Source of the DNA: JANQMY01 sp965227095
GTDB lineage: Bacteria; Pseudomonadota; Alphaproteobacteria; JANQMY01
Direction: 5' to 3'
NCBI GenBank assembly: GCA_965227095.1
Contig: CBDDFL010000002.1
Coordinates: forward strand, 930,001 to 994,000
Length of the DNA stretch: 64,000 nt
Positions 1 to 9,092 of the stretch are shown here, in pieces (position 1 is the stretch's first letter; every line of letters starts with the position of its first letter). The notes below the pieces were generated by a model that saw only the letters and a program-made list of their open reading frames with translations, was not told where the DNA came from and did not search any database. Position numbers and translations under genes: made by a program.

Positions 1-1
1 A

Positions 2-607
2 GCCAATGACCAACACACGGTCAACATTTTTCGCCATTAAAGCGGCAGGGATGATCTGACCTTCATGATAGATCAGTTGAGACAATTCGGTACTCTGGCG
101 TTCGTTTTCGCAGAAAAGAGACAATCCCTGTGCGGTCCGGCCGATCAGAACATCCTGAAATTGAGTCCGGGCATGTGCACGTACTTCCTCGATTTCCCAA
201 CTGCGATCGATCCCTGGGGCGATGTCCTCTGTAACCTTGTCCGTGACGTTCGCCACAACAGATTTGTCGTCGCCGCGGCCAACTAATGTGGTGTCATTTA
301 CTTCCGCACCCAGTTCAGAGGCGATTTCTTGCATGATGATTTCTGGGTCGCAATCGCCGCAGGTGAAAACATCCAAAAAAGCGCTGCCTTGTTCGGGATA
401 GGTATGGATGGACACATGAGATTCTGACAGAAGTGCCAAAGCGGTGACACCGTGGGGCTCAAACTTTTTAAGCTGCATGCCCAGAAGCGTAGCGCCGCCC
501 TTTGGAACAGCCTTTTCAAAAACGCGTGCAATAATGGATTGATCGTTCAGCGCATCGAATGGCACGCCGTAAATATCTGCCATTACATGCATGCCTCTAA
601 AGGCCAT
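2..607 (-). CDS. speD: SpeD-SpeE fusion: AdoMet decarboxylase + spermidine synthase (3' end outside window)
   Basis: Polyamine synthesis enzyme, cut by the left window edge; 202 residues are visible. Residues 1-130 form a class 1 pyruvoyl-type S-adenosylmethionine decarboxylase: the motif SESHVSIHTYPE contains the Glu62-Ser63 self-cleavage site that produces the pyruvoyl group, followed by the conserved DVFTCG. Without a stop the frame continues from about residue 135 into the N-terminal strands of a spermidine synthase (YHEG near 180, VLVIG at 198-202, the start of the AdoMet-binding fold). It would therefore decarboxylate AdoMet and transfer the aminopropyl group to putrescine in one chain. 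The ATG at 607 places the cleaved serine at residue 63, as in stand-alone SpeD. A GTG at 673 with AAGGGG seven bases upstream is an alternative start that adds 22 residues. Confidence 0.85.
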   Translation of the reverse strand, partial: MAFRGMHVMADIYGVPFDALNDQSIIARVFEKAVPKGGATLLGMQLKKFEPHGVTALALLSESHVSIHTYPEQGSAFLDVFTCGDCDPEIIMQEIASELGAEVNDTTLVGRGDDKSVVANVTDKVTEDIAPGIDRSWEIEEVRAHARTQFQDVLIGRTAQGLSLFCENERQSTELSQLIYHEGQIIPAALMAKNVDRVLVIG

Positions 608-836
608 TTCTCCGGGTACGTTTGGTTTGGACTTGGACGTACCAACTCGTTGCACGATATTTGGCTTTTGCACGCTATACCCCTTGCGATCCTGATGCCA
701 AGGACAAACGCATGACCGAAACTGGTTCTGGCGCGTCCCGTGAATGAAGTATCAATACACAGGAAAACTTGAGGTGTTCTTAATCAAACGCGGGAAAGTT
801 GCGTGTTTATTGCTAAACTCTGGCGTCAACGATTTC
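607..836. promoter_or_regulatory. intergenic region upstream of the speD-speE fusion
   Basis: About 160-230 bases (depending on the speD start) between the flippase stop and the SpeD-SpeE gene. It should hold the fusion's promoter, because the flippase ends without a visible terminator. I see no clear -35/-10 pair, RNA element or additional gene in it. Confidence 0.3.
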
Positions 837-2261
837 TTAAGCGGCAAGGCGTGACCGAAGCAAACCGCTGACCAATTCGCGTGTTCCGGACACATCAAGG
901 AGAAGCACGACGGCAGCATAGGCTGACACGCCAATGAGTGGCTTGACGATCAGCCCAGTCCAGCCAGCTTCCACCGGCAGTACAAATACGATTGCGCCCA
1001 TAACGATGGTAGCAAGGATGATTTTCCCGATTTCCGCCTTAGGGTAGGGAAGCGTAAACGCGTGGCGGGAGAACAAATGAGTTACCACAAGCATAATTGT
1101 GGTTGTCGCAACGGCGGCATATCCTAACCCAACAACTCCAAAAGCCGAAACAAGTAAGAAAGCGTTTAGAACTGTAACAAACAGGTAAACTACCTCGCGC
1201 CAGAACAGGAAATTTTGCTTCATGCCCAAGTGAAATGACTGATCCATATAACCAGCCCGGAACGCGAACAGCATGGTGGCTATTGTCGCAAGCGGCAGGA
1301 GTACCAGAGTCATTTCCTGAAACTCTTCACCGATGAGAACCGTGACAATATCGGGCGTCACAAGAATTAGACCGACCGTCGCTGGCGCCATGATTCCGAT
1401 CATCAAGATACAAGCGTTAGCCAGTCTTTCTGTCGCGGCTTCCGGGCCCGACTTTTCCAGATCATGGGTGGCAAGAGGCGCTGCAGCGGTGCTGAGCGGG
1501 CCGAGTATGGCCATCACAAGACGTTCGGCCATCTCGGCGCCGACCGCATAAAATCCAAAAGCGGCAACGCCTTCCAAAACTGTTACGATGGCCTGACCGG
1601 CATAAGCGCCGACCGATCCTACCGCAATGCCGCCGGCGAGGGGTCTTCCAATTTTGACCAAGTCCTCGGAATCCCGGAAACGGCCAACACCCTCCGCATG
1701 GCGCCAGTCGCGGTAGATCTGGGATATACCCGGAAGCAACATGCCCAGTGTTGCTCCAATAAGAATACCCTCAGCACCGGCACCGGCGACCACAAACGCC
1801 GCCGCAAAAAGCCCGGCGCCGACCGATCGCGTTATTCGAATGACAGCACTGCGCCGCGCGTCGAGGCGGGCCATAAACAAACTGCTGTTGAGTTCCATCC
1901 AACCGGTCGCGATGAACAACAGGACCCCTAAGATGGCAAGCGTTTGAAGGCGATTGTCATCGATAAAGAAGATAAGGGCAAAAACACAAACAAAAACAAT
2001 CAGACTGATGGCTACAAAGAAGCTCAGTATAGAGCCTAAAAATCTCGGTATGTTGTTTTGAGCTGGAAAGAGGCGGACCATGGCCGTGGATAGCCAGCTT
2101 AAGCTAAGAGACCAGGTAAACTCGATGGCGGCCATTACCAACGCATATAATCCAAATTCCTCGGGCGTGAGCAGACGTGTATACAGCATCAACAACAGAG
2201 CGGCGATCGCCCCGGGGATGATGCTTCCCATGCTGTATATAAGTGATTGGCGGACAAGCAT
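837..2261 (-). CDS. Wzx-like polysaccharide flippase (PST/MOP family)
   Basis: A 474-residue integral membrane protein with the pattern of the MOP exporter superfamily: about a dozen hydrophobic segments and an N-terminal stretch (residues 1-40) of the RQSLIYSMGSIIPG...TRLLTPEEFGLYAL type shared by O-antigen and teichuronic acid flippases. Members move undecaprenyl-linked sugar units across the inner membrane. It is the last gene of a leftward glycan locus, 17 bases after the asparagine-synthetase-like gene, so its substrate is probably the glycan modified by the methyltransferases upstream. No polymerase or glycosyltransferase lies in the window, so the exact substrate is unknown. Family assignment is firm; role in this locus is inferred from position. 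Confidence 0.8.
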   Translation of the reverse strand: MLVRQSLIYSMGSIIPGAIAALLLMLYTRLLTPEEFGLYALVMAAIEFTWSLSLSWLSTAMVRLFPAQNNIPRFLGSILSFFVAISLIVFVCVFALIFFIDDNRLQTLAILGVLLFIATGWMELNSSLFMARLDARRSAVIRITRSVGAGLFAAAFVVAGAGAEGILIGATLGMLLPGISQIYRDWRHAEGVGRFRDSEDLVKIGRPLAGGIAVGSVGAYAGQAIVTVLEGVAAFGFYAVGAEMAERLVMAILGPLSTAAAPLATHDLEKSGPEAATERLANACILMIGIMAPATVGLILVTPDIVTVLIGEEFQEMTLVLLPLATIATMLFAFRAGYMDQSFHLGMKQNFLFWREVVYLFVTVLNAFLLVSAFGVVGLGYAAVATTTIMLVVTHLFSRHAFTLPYPKAEIGKIILATIVMGAIVFVLPVEAGWTGLIVKPLIGVSAYAAVVLLLDVSGTRELVSGLLRSRLAA

Positions 2262-2278
2262 GTCTGTTCTTTGTCTGA

Positions 2279-4027
2279 TTATTTTGCGGCCGTCAGGGCA
2301 GAGCGTTGCGCTTCGGTGGCTTCCAGCGCATAGGAAAACGTCTTCGTGAGCGGAAGAAGGTTGAGGTCTCCATTATTCAGGACTCGTTCCTGCCAGATCG
2401 CATAGCCCAGAACGTTCCAATTTAGATCGCTCCATTGAGCTCTGAAATCCTGTTCTACCGTTTCTTTTAAGGGGCTAAAAATGTTGTATCTTTCCCAGGC
2501 GTGTTCTAAAGGGCCACCTTTCGCAAAAAAATCAGGCATCGGATATTGGGTCGTTCCCTTGCGTGCGAAAACCGGATACCCGGGAAGCCTTTTTGCCAGC
2601 AGTTTTTTGAGCCACGGCTTTGCTTGGCGCGTCTCGGTGAGGTAACGCTCCTTTACCGGGATGCTGCAGGTGAAATCGACAAGACGGCGATCGGTGAATG
2701 GTAGAATAACAGACTTGCCAAATGCCAATCCGTACTGGCGTTCTTGCAAGGCGGCGCCGCCGGCGATGAAGCCCATCCAGTGCAGCATTTCCATGTGTTG
2801 CAGATAAAGATCCGACTCCGGAGCAGACCGGTCAACCGTTGGAATAAGTTGGTCGAGGCGATTTTGCAGTCGCTCTAACACCTTGTCCTTTCCAAATGCG
2901 CGGAACAAAAGGGGGAAGCTCGTAAACGCATCCTCAAGAGCGGTGGTACCGTCTAGGTGAAAAAGATCATGGTGGAATTCCTCCGCCCAATCGGCCATAT
3001 CGGAGTATCGTTGTCTGTACCGCGCCGGAATGAGGGGGGCGAACGCTCTTGCCATATTAACCCCGCCAAATCGCACCATCGCCATCATGAACAAACCAGA
3101 CCAACCATCGGTCGGATAAGACCCGAGCAGTGAATCTGCCGGGGTGCCGGATAGAAAACTCGAATGAGGTAGGTTGAATAGATTGGTGTAGAACGTAATT
3201 TGATCGAGTTCCGGCGGCAGGCCAAACCCCTCAATCGCGACTTCCAATTGGTCGAGATAATCATCGGATGAAACGGGAAAATAGTCCGGCGAAATTCCCA
3301 ATAGGTTTGTTGCAAGGTCTAGCGTTTCTTTCTCATGGGGCATGAGAGAATCAGGCATCGCTGTGACGGAGACTGTCTCTTTTGATAGATAGGTGTAAAG
3401 AAGCGTGGAATCGACACCGCCGGAAAACAGAGAGGCCATGCCCTGTTTGCCGTTGTAAGGATGCATGATTTCGCTAAACAAAGAGTCTAACGCTTCCAGT
3501 CGTTCATTCGGGGGCATGTAGACAAGTTGAGCACCTAAGCGGTCGAACTGTGAAATTTCGACCTCGCGGCTTGTGAGGTCAATCTTGCAAAATTCCCCGG
3601 GTCCAAGGCGCTGCCATCCTTGAAGAATACACCCGTTCATCGGAATGCGCCGAAAAATAAGATGGTCTAGCGTGTGTTCTTCGGAAACGTTGCGATCCGA
3701 AGGGGGAGTGCAGGCAATCATGTTGCGGACAGTGTCGGTGACCCAAACATCACCATCCGGACGTGGGGAGAAGAAAACCTCATATTTCGAGTGGACGGGG
3801 CGCCACGCATGCAGTGCGATCGGCCTTCCGCCGTCGAACACCAGCTGGATGATGCTGGTCTCTGCTCCTTGTTGACAAATCCCCGCAAGTGTTTGCGGTT
3901 TCGAAATATGCTCGTCAGACAAAGGCGCAAGATCGGCGGTGTCGCCCCCGTGAATAAAGATCACTTGGCGCGGGGAATTGATGACCTTGACCTCTGGGTC
4001 GGCCATTAAGAATTTTACCTGCGCCAT
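2279..4027 (-). CDS. asparagine synthetase-like ATP-dependent amide ligase, no N-terminal Cys
   Basis: A 582-residue protein. The C-terminal half is an asparagine synthase domain with the ATP pyrophosphatase loop SGGVDST at residues 202-208. The N-terminal half has the length of the class II glutamine amidotransferase domain, but the chain begins MAQVKF, so the catalytic Cys2 of AsnB is absent and it should not hydrolyse glutamine. That pattern is known from beta-lactam synthetase, lasso peptide cyclases and uncharacterised asnB-like genes of capsule and O-antigen loci. By analogy it activates a carboxylate as the acyl-adenylate and forms an amide with free ammonia or another amine; the substrate may be a sugar acid. 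I chose the ATG at 4027 because GAGG lies six bases upstream; an in-frame TTG at 4033 is less likely. Confidence 0.8.
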   Translation of the reverse strand: MAQVKFLMADPEVKVINSPRQVIFIHGGDTADLAPLSDEHISKPQTLAGICQQGAETSIIQLVFDGGRPIALHAWRPVHSKYEVFFSPRPDGDVWVTDTVRNMIACTPPSDRNVSEEHTLDHLIFRRIPMNGCILQGWQRLGPGEFCKIDLTSREVEISQFDRLGAQLVYMPPNERLEALDSLFSEIMHPYNGKQGMASLFSGGVDSTLLYTYLSKETVSVTAMPDSLMPHEKETLDLATNLLGISPDYFPVSSDDYLDQLEVAIEGFGLPPELDQITFYTNLFNLPHSSFLSGTPADSLLGSYPTDGWSGLFMMAMVRFGGVNMARAFAPLIPARYRQRYSDMADWAEEFHHDLFHLDGTTALEDAFTSFPLLFRAFGKDKVLERLQNRLDQLIPTVDRSAPESDLYLQHMEMLHWMGFIAGGAALQERQYGLAFGKSVILPFTDRRLVDFTCSIPVKERYLTETRQAKPWLKKLLAKRLPGYPVFARKGTTQYPMPDFFAKGGPLEHAWERYNIFSPLKETVEQDFRAQWSDLNWNVLGYAIWQERVLNNGDLNLLPLTKTFSYALEATEAQRSALTAAK

Positions 4028-4204
4028 TTCCAACCTCTGACCTGATACGCTTACGCCACGCTACCGCGGTAAAGTCTCGTTGATATTCACTACTTTCACG
4101 TTAAGTCGGCGTGTTTCTGGCTCCATTTATCGGCAGTTTAGTTGCCAATAGGGGGCGCCTTGCGGACGACTTTGGGGGGCAGTGTTAATGGCGGATAAAC
4201 AAGG

Positions 4205-5422
4205 TCAAACAATCTCTACCCGGGGATTGAGCCCCATATCGGCTAGCTGAGATCGAACTTCATCCGTATAAGTACTATTCATTAGGAATACGACATCAGG
4301 ATTGATGTCGATAAGTGCTTCCGGGGGAACAATTTCTTGCCCAGTGCCGGGTACAAACTTGCCATGTTTGCGCGGGCTTATGTCCACCGCAAACAAAAGA
4401 CGGTCAGCGGCTCGGTTCGATGGCCGAGTTAAGTTAAGAAACGTTATGCCTTTAGAACCGGCCCCCCAGACAACACTCGTTTTATGTTCAGCGGATAAGG
4501 TGCGCCTCACGTCACGCCAGTGTTTTTGTTTGTTGAGGAATTTCGACGCGAAATTCTGGGCATAATCTGAGAGCTGGTTTAACTCGCTGGAGCACTCATA
4601 AACAGTGTCAGAGATCTTGTCAGAGACCGAGTTCACGCTAGCCTCTATCGATAAGAACTGATCGTCATAGGTGGTTTCTGTTCGTAAGACTGTAAAGCCA
4701 CAGTCCTCAAAGAGCCGACGAATGGACCCCTCCCAGAAATAGGCACAATGCTCATAAATAAGATCCCAAATGCCTAAGTCGCGAAGGGTGAACAACCCAT
4801 TAGGCACTTCAAAGTAGACAATGCCGTCTCTGTTAAACTGATAACCTGTCCGCACCATTCGGAGGAAAGCGTGAGGATCGGCGACATGTTCCAGAACGTG
4901 GCGGCAGCAAATTAGATCAGCCTTAACATCCGAAAACTCCGTTCCAAAATTGCGAGCATAGACTTGGACAAAGTCGGGTAGGTTCGCTTGTGTGCGATCG
5001 AAGCTCTGGTCGAAGCCTATACCCTTATTGTTTCCACGCTCACAAATCTCTGAAAGAAACTCGCCTTGGCCACACCCCATCTCGATAATGACTTTGTGGT
5101 GAAGGTCGTAGGTTTCTATAAGGCGGTGGGAAAGGTTAGAGGCATAGTCTTGGAATTTGGGCGAAAAATGGAGTGATGTTTCGTAATTTGCACCGTAGTC
5201 CATCGTATCTTCATTGAATCCGGGGTTGAAACAATGGCCGCAGTGCTTGCAGAAGGTGAGGTTAAAATCTCCACACGCCGCTTCAAGGGCGCTGTTCTTG
5301 GATAGGTGCAGGTTGTTACAGACGATTGGAATGTCCGTCATCTGAAGTAGATTAACCAATTGATCTGAGCGGCACACGGGGCACGAAGGTATCGTTTTGT
5401 TTGCCACAGTGTGCAGCCTCAT
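4205..5422 (-). CDS. zinc-finger class I SAM methyltransferase, sugar C-methyltransferase family (third copy)
   Basis: A 405-residue protein with the three-part layout of NDP-sugar C-methyltransferases. The N-terminal zinc-binding domain has Cys14, Cys17, Cys58 and Cys61. The AdoMet-binding domain has motif I at 112-122 (IIEMGCGQGEF) and a Tyr-x-Glu-His signature (IYEHCAYF) in the catalytic region. The C-terminal domain has VVWGAGSKG. It is much closer to the gene immediately upstream than to the first copy and keeps the same cysteine spacing, so it looks like a tandem duplicate. The ATG at 5422 is 8 bases after the upstream stop. A longer frame starting inside the upstream gene adds a low-quality N-terminus and was not used. 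Members of this family methylate sugar carbon atoms; target and position are unknown here. Confidence 0.8.
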   Translation of the reverse strand: MRLHTVANKTIPSCPVCRSDQLVNLLQMTDIPIVCNNLHLSKNSALEAACGDFNLTFCKHCGHCFNPGFNEDTMDYGANYETSLHFSPKFQDYASNLSHRLIETYDLHHKVIIEMGCGQGEFLSEICERGNNKGIGFDQSFDRTQANLPDFVQVYARNFGTEFSDVKADLICCRHVLEHVADPHAFLRMVRTGYQFNRDGIVYFEVPNGLFTLRDLGIWDLIYEHCAYFWEGSIRRLFEDCGFTVLRTETTYDDQFLSIEASVNSVSDKISDTVYECSSELNQLSDYAQNFASKFLNKQKHWRDVRRTLSAEHKTSVVWGAGSKGITFLNLTRPSNRAADRLLFAVDISPRKHGKFVPGTGQEIVPPEALIDINPDVVFLMNSTYTDEVRSQLADMGLNPRVEIV

Positions 5423-5429
5423 CAGTACG

Positions 5430-6653
5430 CTAAGGACGAGCCCGGTCAAGCACGGGCATGAATTCGGTAATCGGCAAAACGTCGGGTTCAAGATCAAGGG
5501 CTGCCAATTCTGATTTGATCTCGTCCAGATAGACCGGGTTCATCACCACGACCAGACCCGGTTTCACAGTCGCAAGGTCTTGTGGAGCGATCACGGGGTG
5601 GCCCGTGCCTGGTAGAAATGTGCCACGTTTGTGTGGATTGATATCGACGGCGGCCTTGACGTCAGCGGCATTTGCCAAGGTCGTCAGGAATGCCACTGCC
5701 TTTGAGCCGCCCCCCCAGACAACGATGCTTTCGTCGCGAGACACTGTTTCTTTAAGCTTACGGGTCCAAGCGCTTCTAAACGCCGCTATATGGTTTGCGA
5801 AGGCCTCTATTCGCTGCCGACAGGACGACCCCGAAGACCTATGAGAGGCGTTTGCATCGATACTCGCTTCAACGATCAGATATTGATTGTCATAGGCTGG
5901 GTAAATATCTGAGACCGCAAAGCCGGCGTTTGTCATCAACGCGTGCAGCGCACCGGGAGTAAAGTAGGAACAGTGTTCGTAATACACATCCCAAAACGCA
6001 CATTCATCTAAAATATAATCCGCATTCGGAATCATAAAAAAGAGTGCGGCTTGAGGTTTATCGCCAATCGCTTTGCGTACATTTCGCATGAACGACAACG
6101 TGTTTGGGATGTGCTCGAGTGTCATTTTGCAGCAGAACAAATCAGCATCTTCGCCGGAATATTTCTCTGAGTAGAAGTCCGCCACGAACATCGCATTTGG
6201 ATGGCGTTGGACGTCACGCCGCGTGGGATCGAATGCAGGGTCAAAACCGACGCCATGGTTGTTTCCCAAGTCGCACAGCAGGTTGAGAAACTCTCCCTGA
6301 CCACAGCCAATCTCAACAACTTTTTTGTTGCGAAGATCAAAGCGGGAAATCACATGTTCCGCCAATTCTCGGTGAAACCGATTAAACGTGGCGGAATAAG
6401 CCTGCGTTGCCTCGTATCCAAGTCCATAAGATTCCAAATTCGGATCGAATGATGCATTCCAGATAAAATCGCAAGCAGGGCAGTAGGTGAGCGTGATATC
6501 GCCCTTTTGGAAATTGGCTGCTTTTTGTGGGTCATCGAACAGCAAAACGCTGTGTGTTGGAACGGATTTGACAGAATAGAAGCTGATACCATTGGCGCCC
6601 TCGCAGTTGGGGCACGGATATGATGACAATGATTGGGTCGAGGGTAGGGACAT
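5430..6653 (-). CDS. zinc-finger class I SAM methyltransferase, sugar C-methyltransferase family (second copy)
   Basis: A 407-residue protein with the same three domains as its neighbours: zinc cysteines at 14, 17, 58 and 61, AdoMet motif I (VVEIGCGQGEF) at 112-122, catalytic-region His181 and the Tyr-Tyr-Glu-His group at 224-227, and a C-terminal GGGSKA at 314-319 in the domain typical of C-methyltransferases. The Tyr, Glu and His match residues described for the TcaB9 3-C-methyltransferase, so an active enzyme is likely. The start at 6653 (MSLPSTQ) follows the upstream stop by 10 bases; no strong ribosome site is visible, so coupling is probable. Substrate unknown; location in the glycan locus suggests a nucleotide-sugar. 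Confidence 0.82.
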   Translation of the reverse strand: MSLPSTQSLSSYPCPNCEGANGISFYSVKSVPTHSVLLFDDPQKAANFQKGDITLTYCPACDFIWNASFDPNLESYGLGYEATQAYSATFNRFHRELAEHVISRFDLRNKKVVEIGCGQGEFLNLLCDLGNNHGVGFDPAFDPTRRDVQRHPNAMFVADFYSEKYSGEDADLFCCKMTLEHIPNTLSFMRNVRKAIGDKPQAALFFMIPNADYILDECAFWDVYYEHCSYFTPGALHALMTNAGFAVSDIYPAYDNQYLIVEASIDANASHRSSGSSCRQRIEAFANHIAAFRSAWTRKLKETVSRDESIVVWGGGSKAVAFLTTLANAADVKAAVDINPHKRGTFLPGTGHPVIAPQDLATVKPGLVVVMNPVYLDEIKSELAALDLEPDVLPITEFMPVLDRARP

Positions 6654-6663
6654 GGCTGTGTTT

Positions 6664-7917
6664 TCAGGAGACAATGTGGGGTTCAGGAATCGGGATAATA
6701 AATTTTCCGCCCCGTTGCCGAAAATCGGTCTGCTGATCAATTATTTCGTCAGCGAAATTCCACGCTAAGATCAATAAATAATCTGGCGCATCCGTGCCAA
6801 TCTTTACTGGATCACAGATTGGAAGTGCATTGCCGCTCATGAAACGCCCTTGTTTAAAGGGGTTCTTGTCCGCAATGAATTCAAGGTGTTGACCGTTGAT
6901 GCCGCAGTAACTCATCAGGGTGTTTGCTTTTGCGGCAGCCCCGTAGCCGGCGATCGATTTGTTTTCGTCCCGCAGTGAGTCGAGAATGGTCATTAACGCG
7001 TTTTTAAGGCCTTCTACGCGTTCACCGAACGCCTTGTAATAAGCTGCGGTGTCCACCCCTAACGCTTTCTCGTTTTCGAGAAAGGTGTCAACGCTGCTTC
7101 GCCGATCCGCTGTCGGTTGAATGAAAAGCCGGAGCGACCCGCCGTGGATGGCTGTCTTTTCCACGTGGTTGAGAGAGAGCCCGTGGCGCTCAAACAGCAC
7201 CACCAGGGCCGTGACGGAAAAATAGCAAAGATGTTGGTGATAGATCGTGTCGAATTCTAGCTTCTCTATGAGATCAAGAAGATAGGGGGCTTCAATGACG
7301 GCAACGCCGGTGTCTTTCAACAGAGCTTTTATGCCCGCGACGAAGCCATTTAAATCTGCCACATGGGCCAGGACATTGTTGGCGAGAAAGACATCGGCTT
7401 CGCGTCCCTGTGCTTTTAGCGACTGCGCAAGGTCTTCCGAAAAGAAAGTTTTTAGAGTGGGAACACCCCGTTCTATGGCCTTGTTTGCCGGTCCTTCCGC
7501 TGGATCAATGCCCAGCACGCTAATGCCGGAATCGCGGAAGTGATGCAACATGTAGCCGTCGTTACTCGCCGCTTCGATGACCAGGCTGTCTTCCGTTAGC
7601 GATTGACTTTTCATGATTGCACGAGCGCTGTCGCCGAAGTGCTTCATCAGATAGGGCGACACGGAAGAATAATAGGGATAGTCATCACAGAATAAGACTT
7701 CGGGGGATACGGTTGCGAGAATTTGAACCAAGCTGCAGTTTTCGCAGAACACCAGATCCAGCGGTGCTTTCGGCTCTGGAATGTCCATCGTTTCTTGCGT
7801 GAGCAGACGGTCCGCTAACGGTGTTTCACCAAGATCCAAGATCTTTGTGAGCTTTGTTGAGCCACAAGAGCGGCAGCCATCGATAATGTGGAGTGGCGCG
7901 TCGATCAGCTTACGCAT
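6664..7917 (-). CDS. zinc-finger class I SAM methyltransferase, sugar C-methyltransferase family (first copy)
   Basis: A 417-residue protein and the most canonical of the three. Zinc cysteines are at 15, 18, 58 and 61, and motif I (VIEAASNDGY) is at about 113-122. The catalytic group is YHQHLCYFS at 226-234, where the usual Glu between the histidines is Gln. HGGSLR at 258-263 and a GYGAAAKAN loop in the C-terminal domain are as in TylC3, NovU and TcaB9 type deoxysugar 3-C-methyltransferases. The start at 7917 overlaps the upstream epimerase stop by eight bases (ATGCGTAA), indicating translational coupling. Together with the epimerase it points to synthesis of a branched, C-methylated sugar; the exact sugar cannot be read from the sequence. 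Confidence 0.85.
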   Translation of the reverse strand: MRKLIDAPLHIIDGCRSCGSTKLTKILDLGETPLADRLLTQETMDIPEPKAPLDLVFCENCSLVQILATVSPEVLFCDDYPYYSSVSPYLMKHFGDSARAIMKSQSLTEDSLVIEAASNDGYMLHHFRDSGISVLGIDPAEGPANKAIERGVPTLKTFFSEDLAQSLKAQGREADVFLANNVLAHVADLNGFVAGIKALLKDTGVAVIEAPYLLDLIEKLEFDTIYHQHLCYFSVTALVVLFERHGLSLNHVEKTAIHGGSLRLFIQPTADRRSSVDTFLENEKALGVDTAAYYKAFGERVEGLKNALMTILDSLRDENKSIAGYGAAAKANTLMSYCGINGQHLEFIADKNPFKQGRFMSGNALPICDPVKIGTDAPDYLLILAWNFADEIIDQQTDFRQRGGKFIIPIPEPHIVS

Positions 7918-8953
7918 GGGCGGCCTGCCTTTCGGCAAGGCGAAGGTCTTCGCCGATGGTGCCGTCCGCCATGCGACTGCGAAGATATTTAATCCGGCTG
8001 AAGGTTTCTCCTTCAAAGTCGTCAAGCTTTAGGCCGTTGGCAACATAGGTTTCATAAAGCTCGGAGATGCCTTTTTGCGCTGTCCAGGCGGCTGAGAAAT
8101 TGGGTAGTTGCTGTGTGATTTTAGAGCAATCAACGCGGTAGTTTCTGGTATCCGGTCCGGCATCGGGCGCAAAACTCACGTCGCAATTAGGTACGATCTG
8201 GGCCACCAAATCCGCGATCTCACGTATGCGGAAGTTTTCATCATTGCGGCCCACATTGAACGCCGCGTTATGAACGACCTCCCGAGGGGCTTCTAATGCC
8301 GCAATGAAGGCGCGCGAAATGTCTGCTATATGCACAATCGGCCGCCAGGGGCTGCCGTCACTTTTCAGATAAACCTGATGTGTCGTAAACGCCCAGGCGG
8401 TTAAATTGTTGACCACCAGGTCGAAACGCAGCCGTGGAGAAACGCCATAGGCCGTCGCGTTACGTAGATAGGTAGGCGAAAATGAATCATCCGCAAGAAG
8501 AGCAAGTTCCCGTTCGGCAAACACCTTGGATTGGCCGTATGGTGTTACTGGATTGAACTCACTTTCCTCGTTCAGAAAATCATTTCCCGCAGCGCCGTAC
8601 GTGCTGCAAGAAGACGAAAAGATGAACCGCTGTACTCCGGCTTTCTTTGACAATTCGGCCAAACGCACTGTCGCGCGATAATTAATGTCGAGTGTAAGCT
8701 CAGGGTTCAAATCCCCAAGGGGGTCGTTCGACAGTCCGGCCAGGTGAAGAACTGCGTCGAAACCTTGAACATCACCAAGTTCTACGTCGCGGACGTCTTT
8801 TGTGATGCTCGGGATGGTGACAGGGGGCCCGGAATAGACACAAGGGTCGAACAATCCGCTGTCCAGCCCCACCACGTCATAGCCGGCGGTCACAAGCATT
8901 GGGGCCAATATAGACCCGATATATCCCTGATGGCCTGTTAGAAGAATGCGCAT
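7910..8953 (-). CDS. NAD-dependent nucleotide-sugar epimerase/dehydratase (extended SDR)
   Basis: A 347-residue extended short-chain dehydrogenase. The N-terminal Rossmann motif TGHQGYIGS is at residues 6-14, and the catalytic Ser-Tyr-Lys set is visible as SSSCSTYG and, further on, YGQSK. The C-terminal half has the substrate-binding pattern of UDP/dTDP/GDP-sugar 4-epimerases and dehydratases. It is the first gene of the leftward glycan operon and overlaps the first methyltransferase by eight bases. A keto-sugar from such an enzyme would be the expected substrate for a C-methyltransferase, which fits the order. The longer frame starting at 8992 was rejected because the Rossmann fold begins directly at MRILLTG. 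The specific sugar is not predictable. Confidence 0.85.
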   Translation of the reverse strand: MRILLTGHQGYIGSILAPMLVTAGYDVVGLDSGLFDPCVYSGPPVTIPSITKDVRDVELGDVQGFDAVLHLAGLSNDPLGDLNPELTLDINYRATVRLAELSKKAGVQRFIFSSSCSTYGAAGNDFLNEESEFNPVTPYGQSKVFAERELALLADDSFSPTYLRNATAYGVSPRLRFDLVVNNLTAWAFTTHQVYLKSDGSPWRPIVHIADISRAFIAALEAPREVVHNAAFNVGRNDENFRIREIADLVAQIVPNCDVSFAPDAGPDTRNYRVDCSKITQQLPNFSAAWTAQKGISELYETYVANGLKLDDFEGETFSRIKYLRSRMADGTIGEDLRLAERQAAHA

Positions 8954-9092
8954 AGACTTTGCCGCCTGTTTCGTCTGGGGAGACTTTAGCATTACCTAAT
9001 GAGATTGCATTCCGGTAAAGCCTTGTCACCGGCCAGTCGGTCAAGCACGGCACCGTCAAGATAATTTGCCGGGCCGCGACGCGTTTTCCAAT

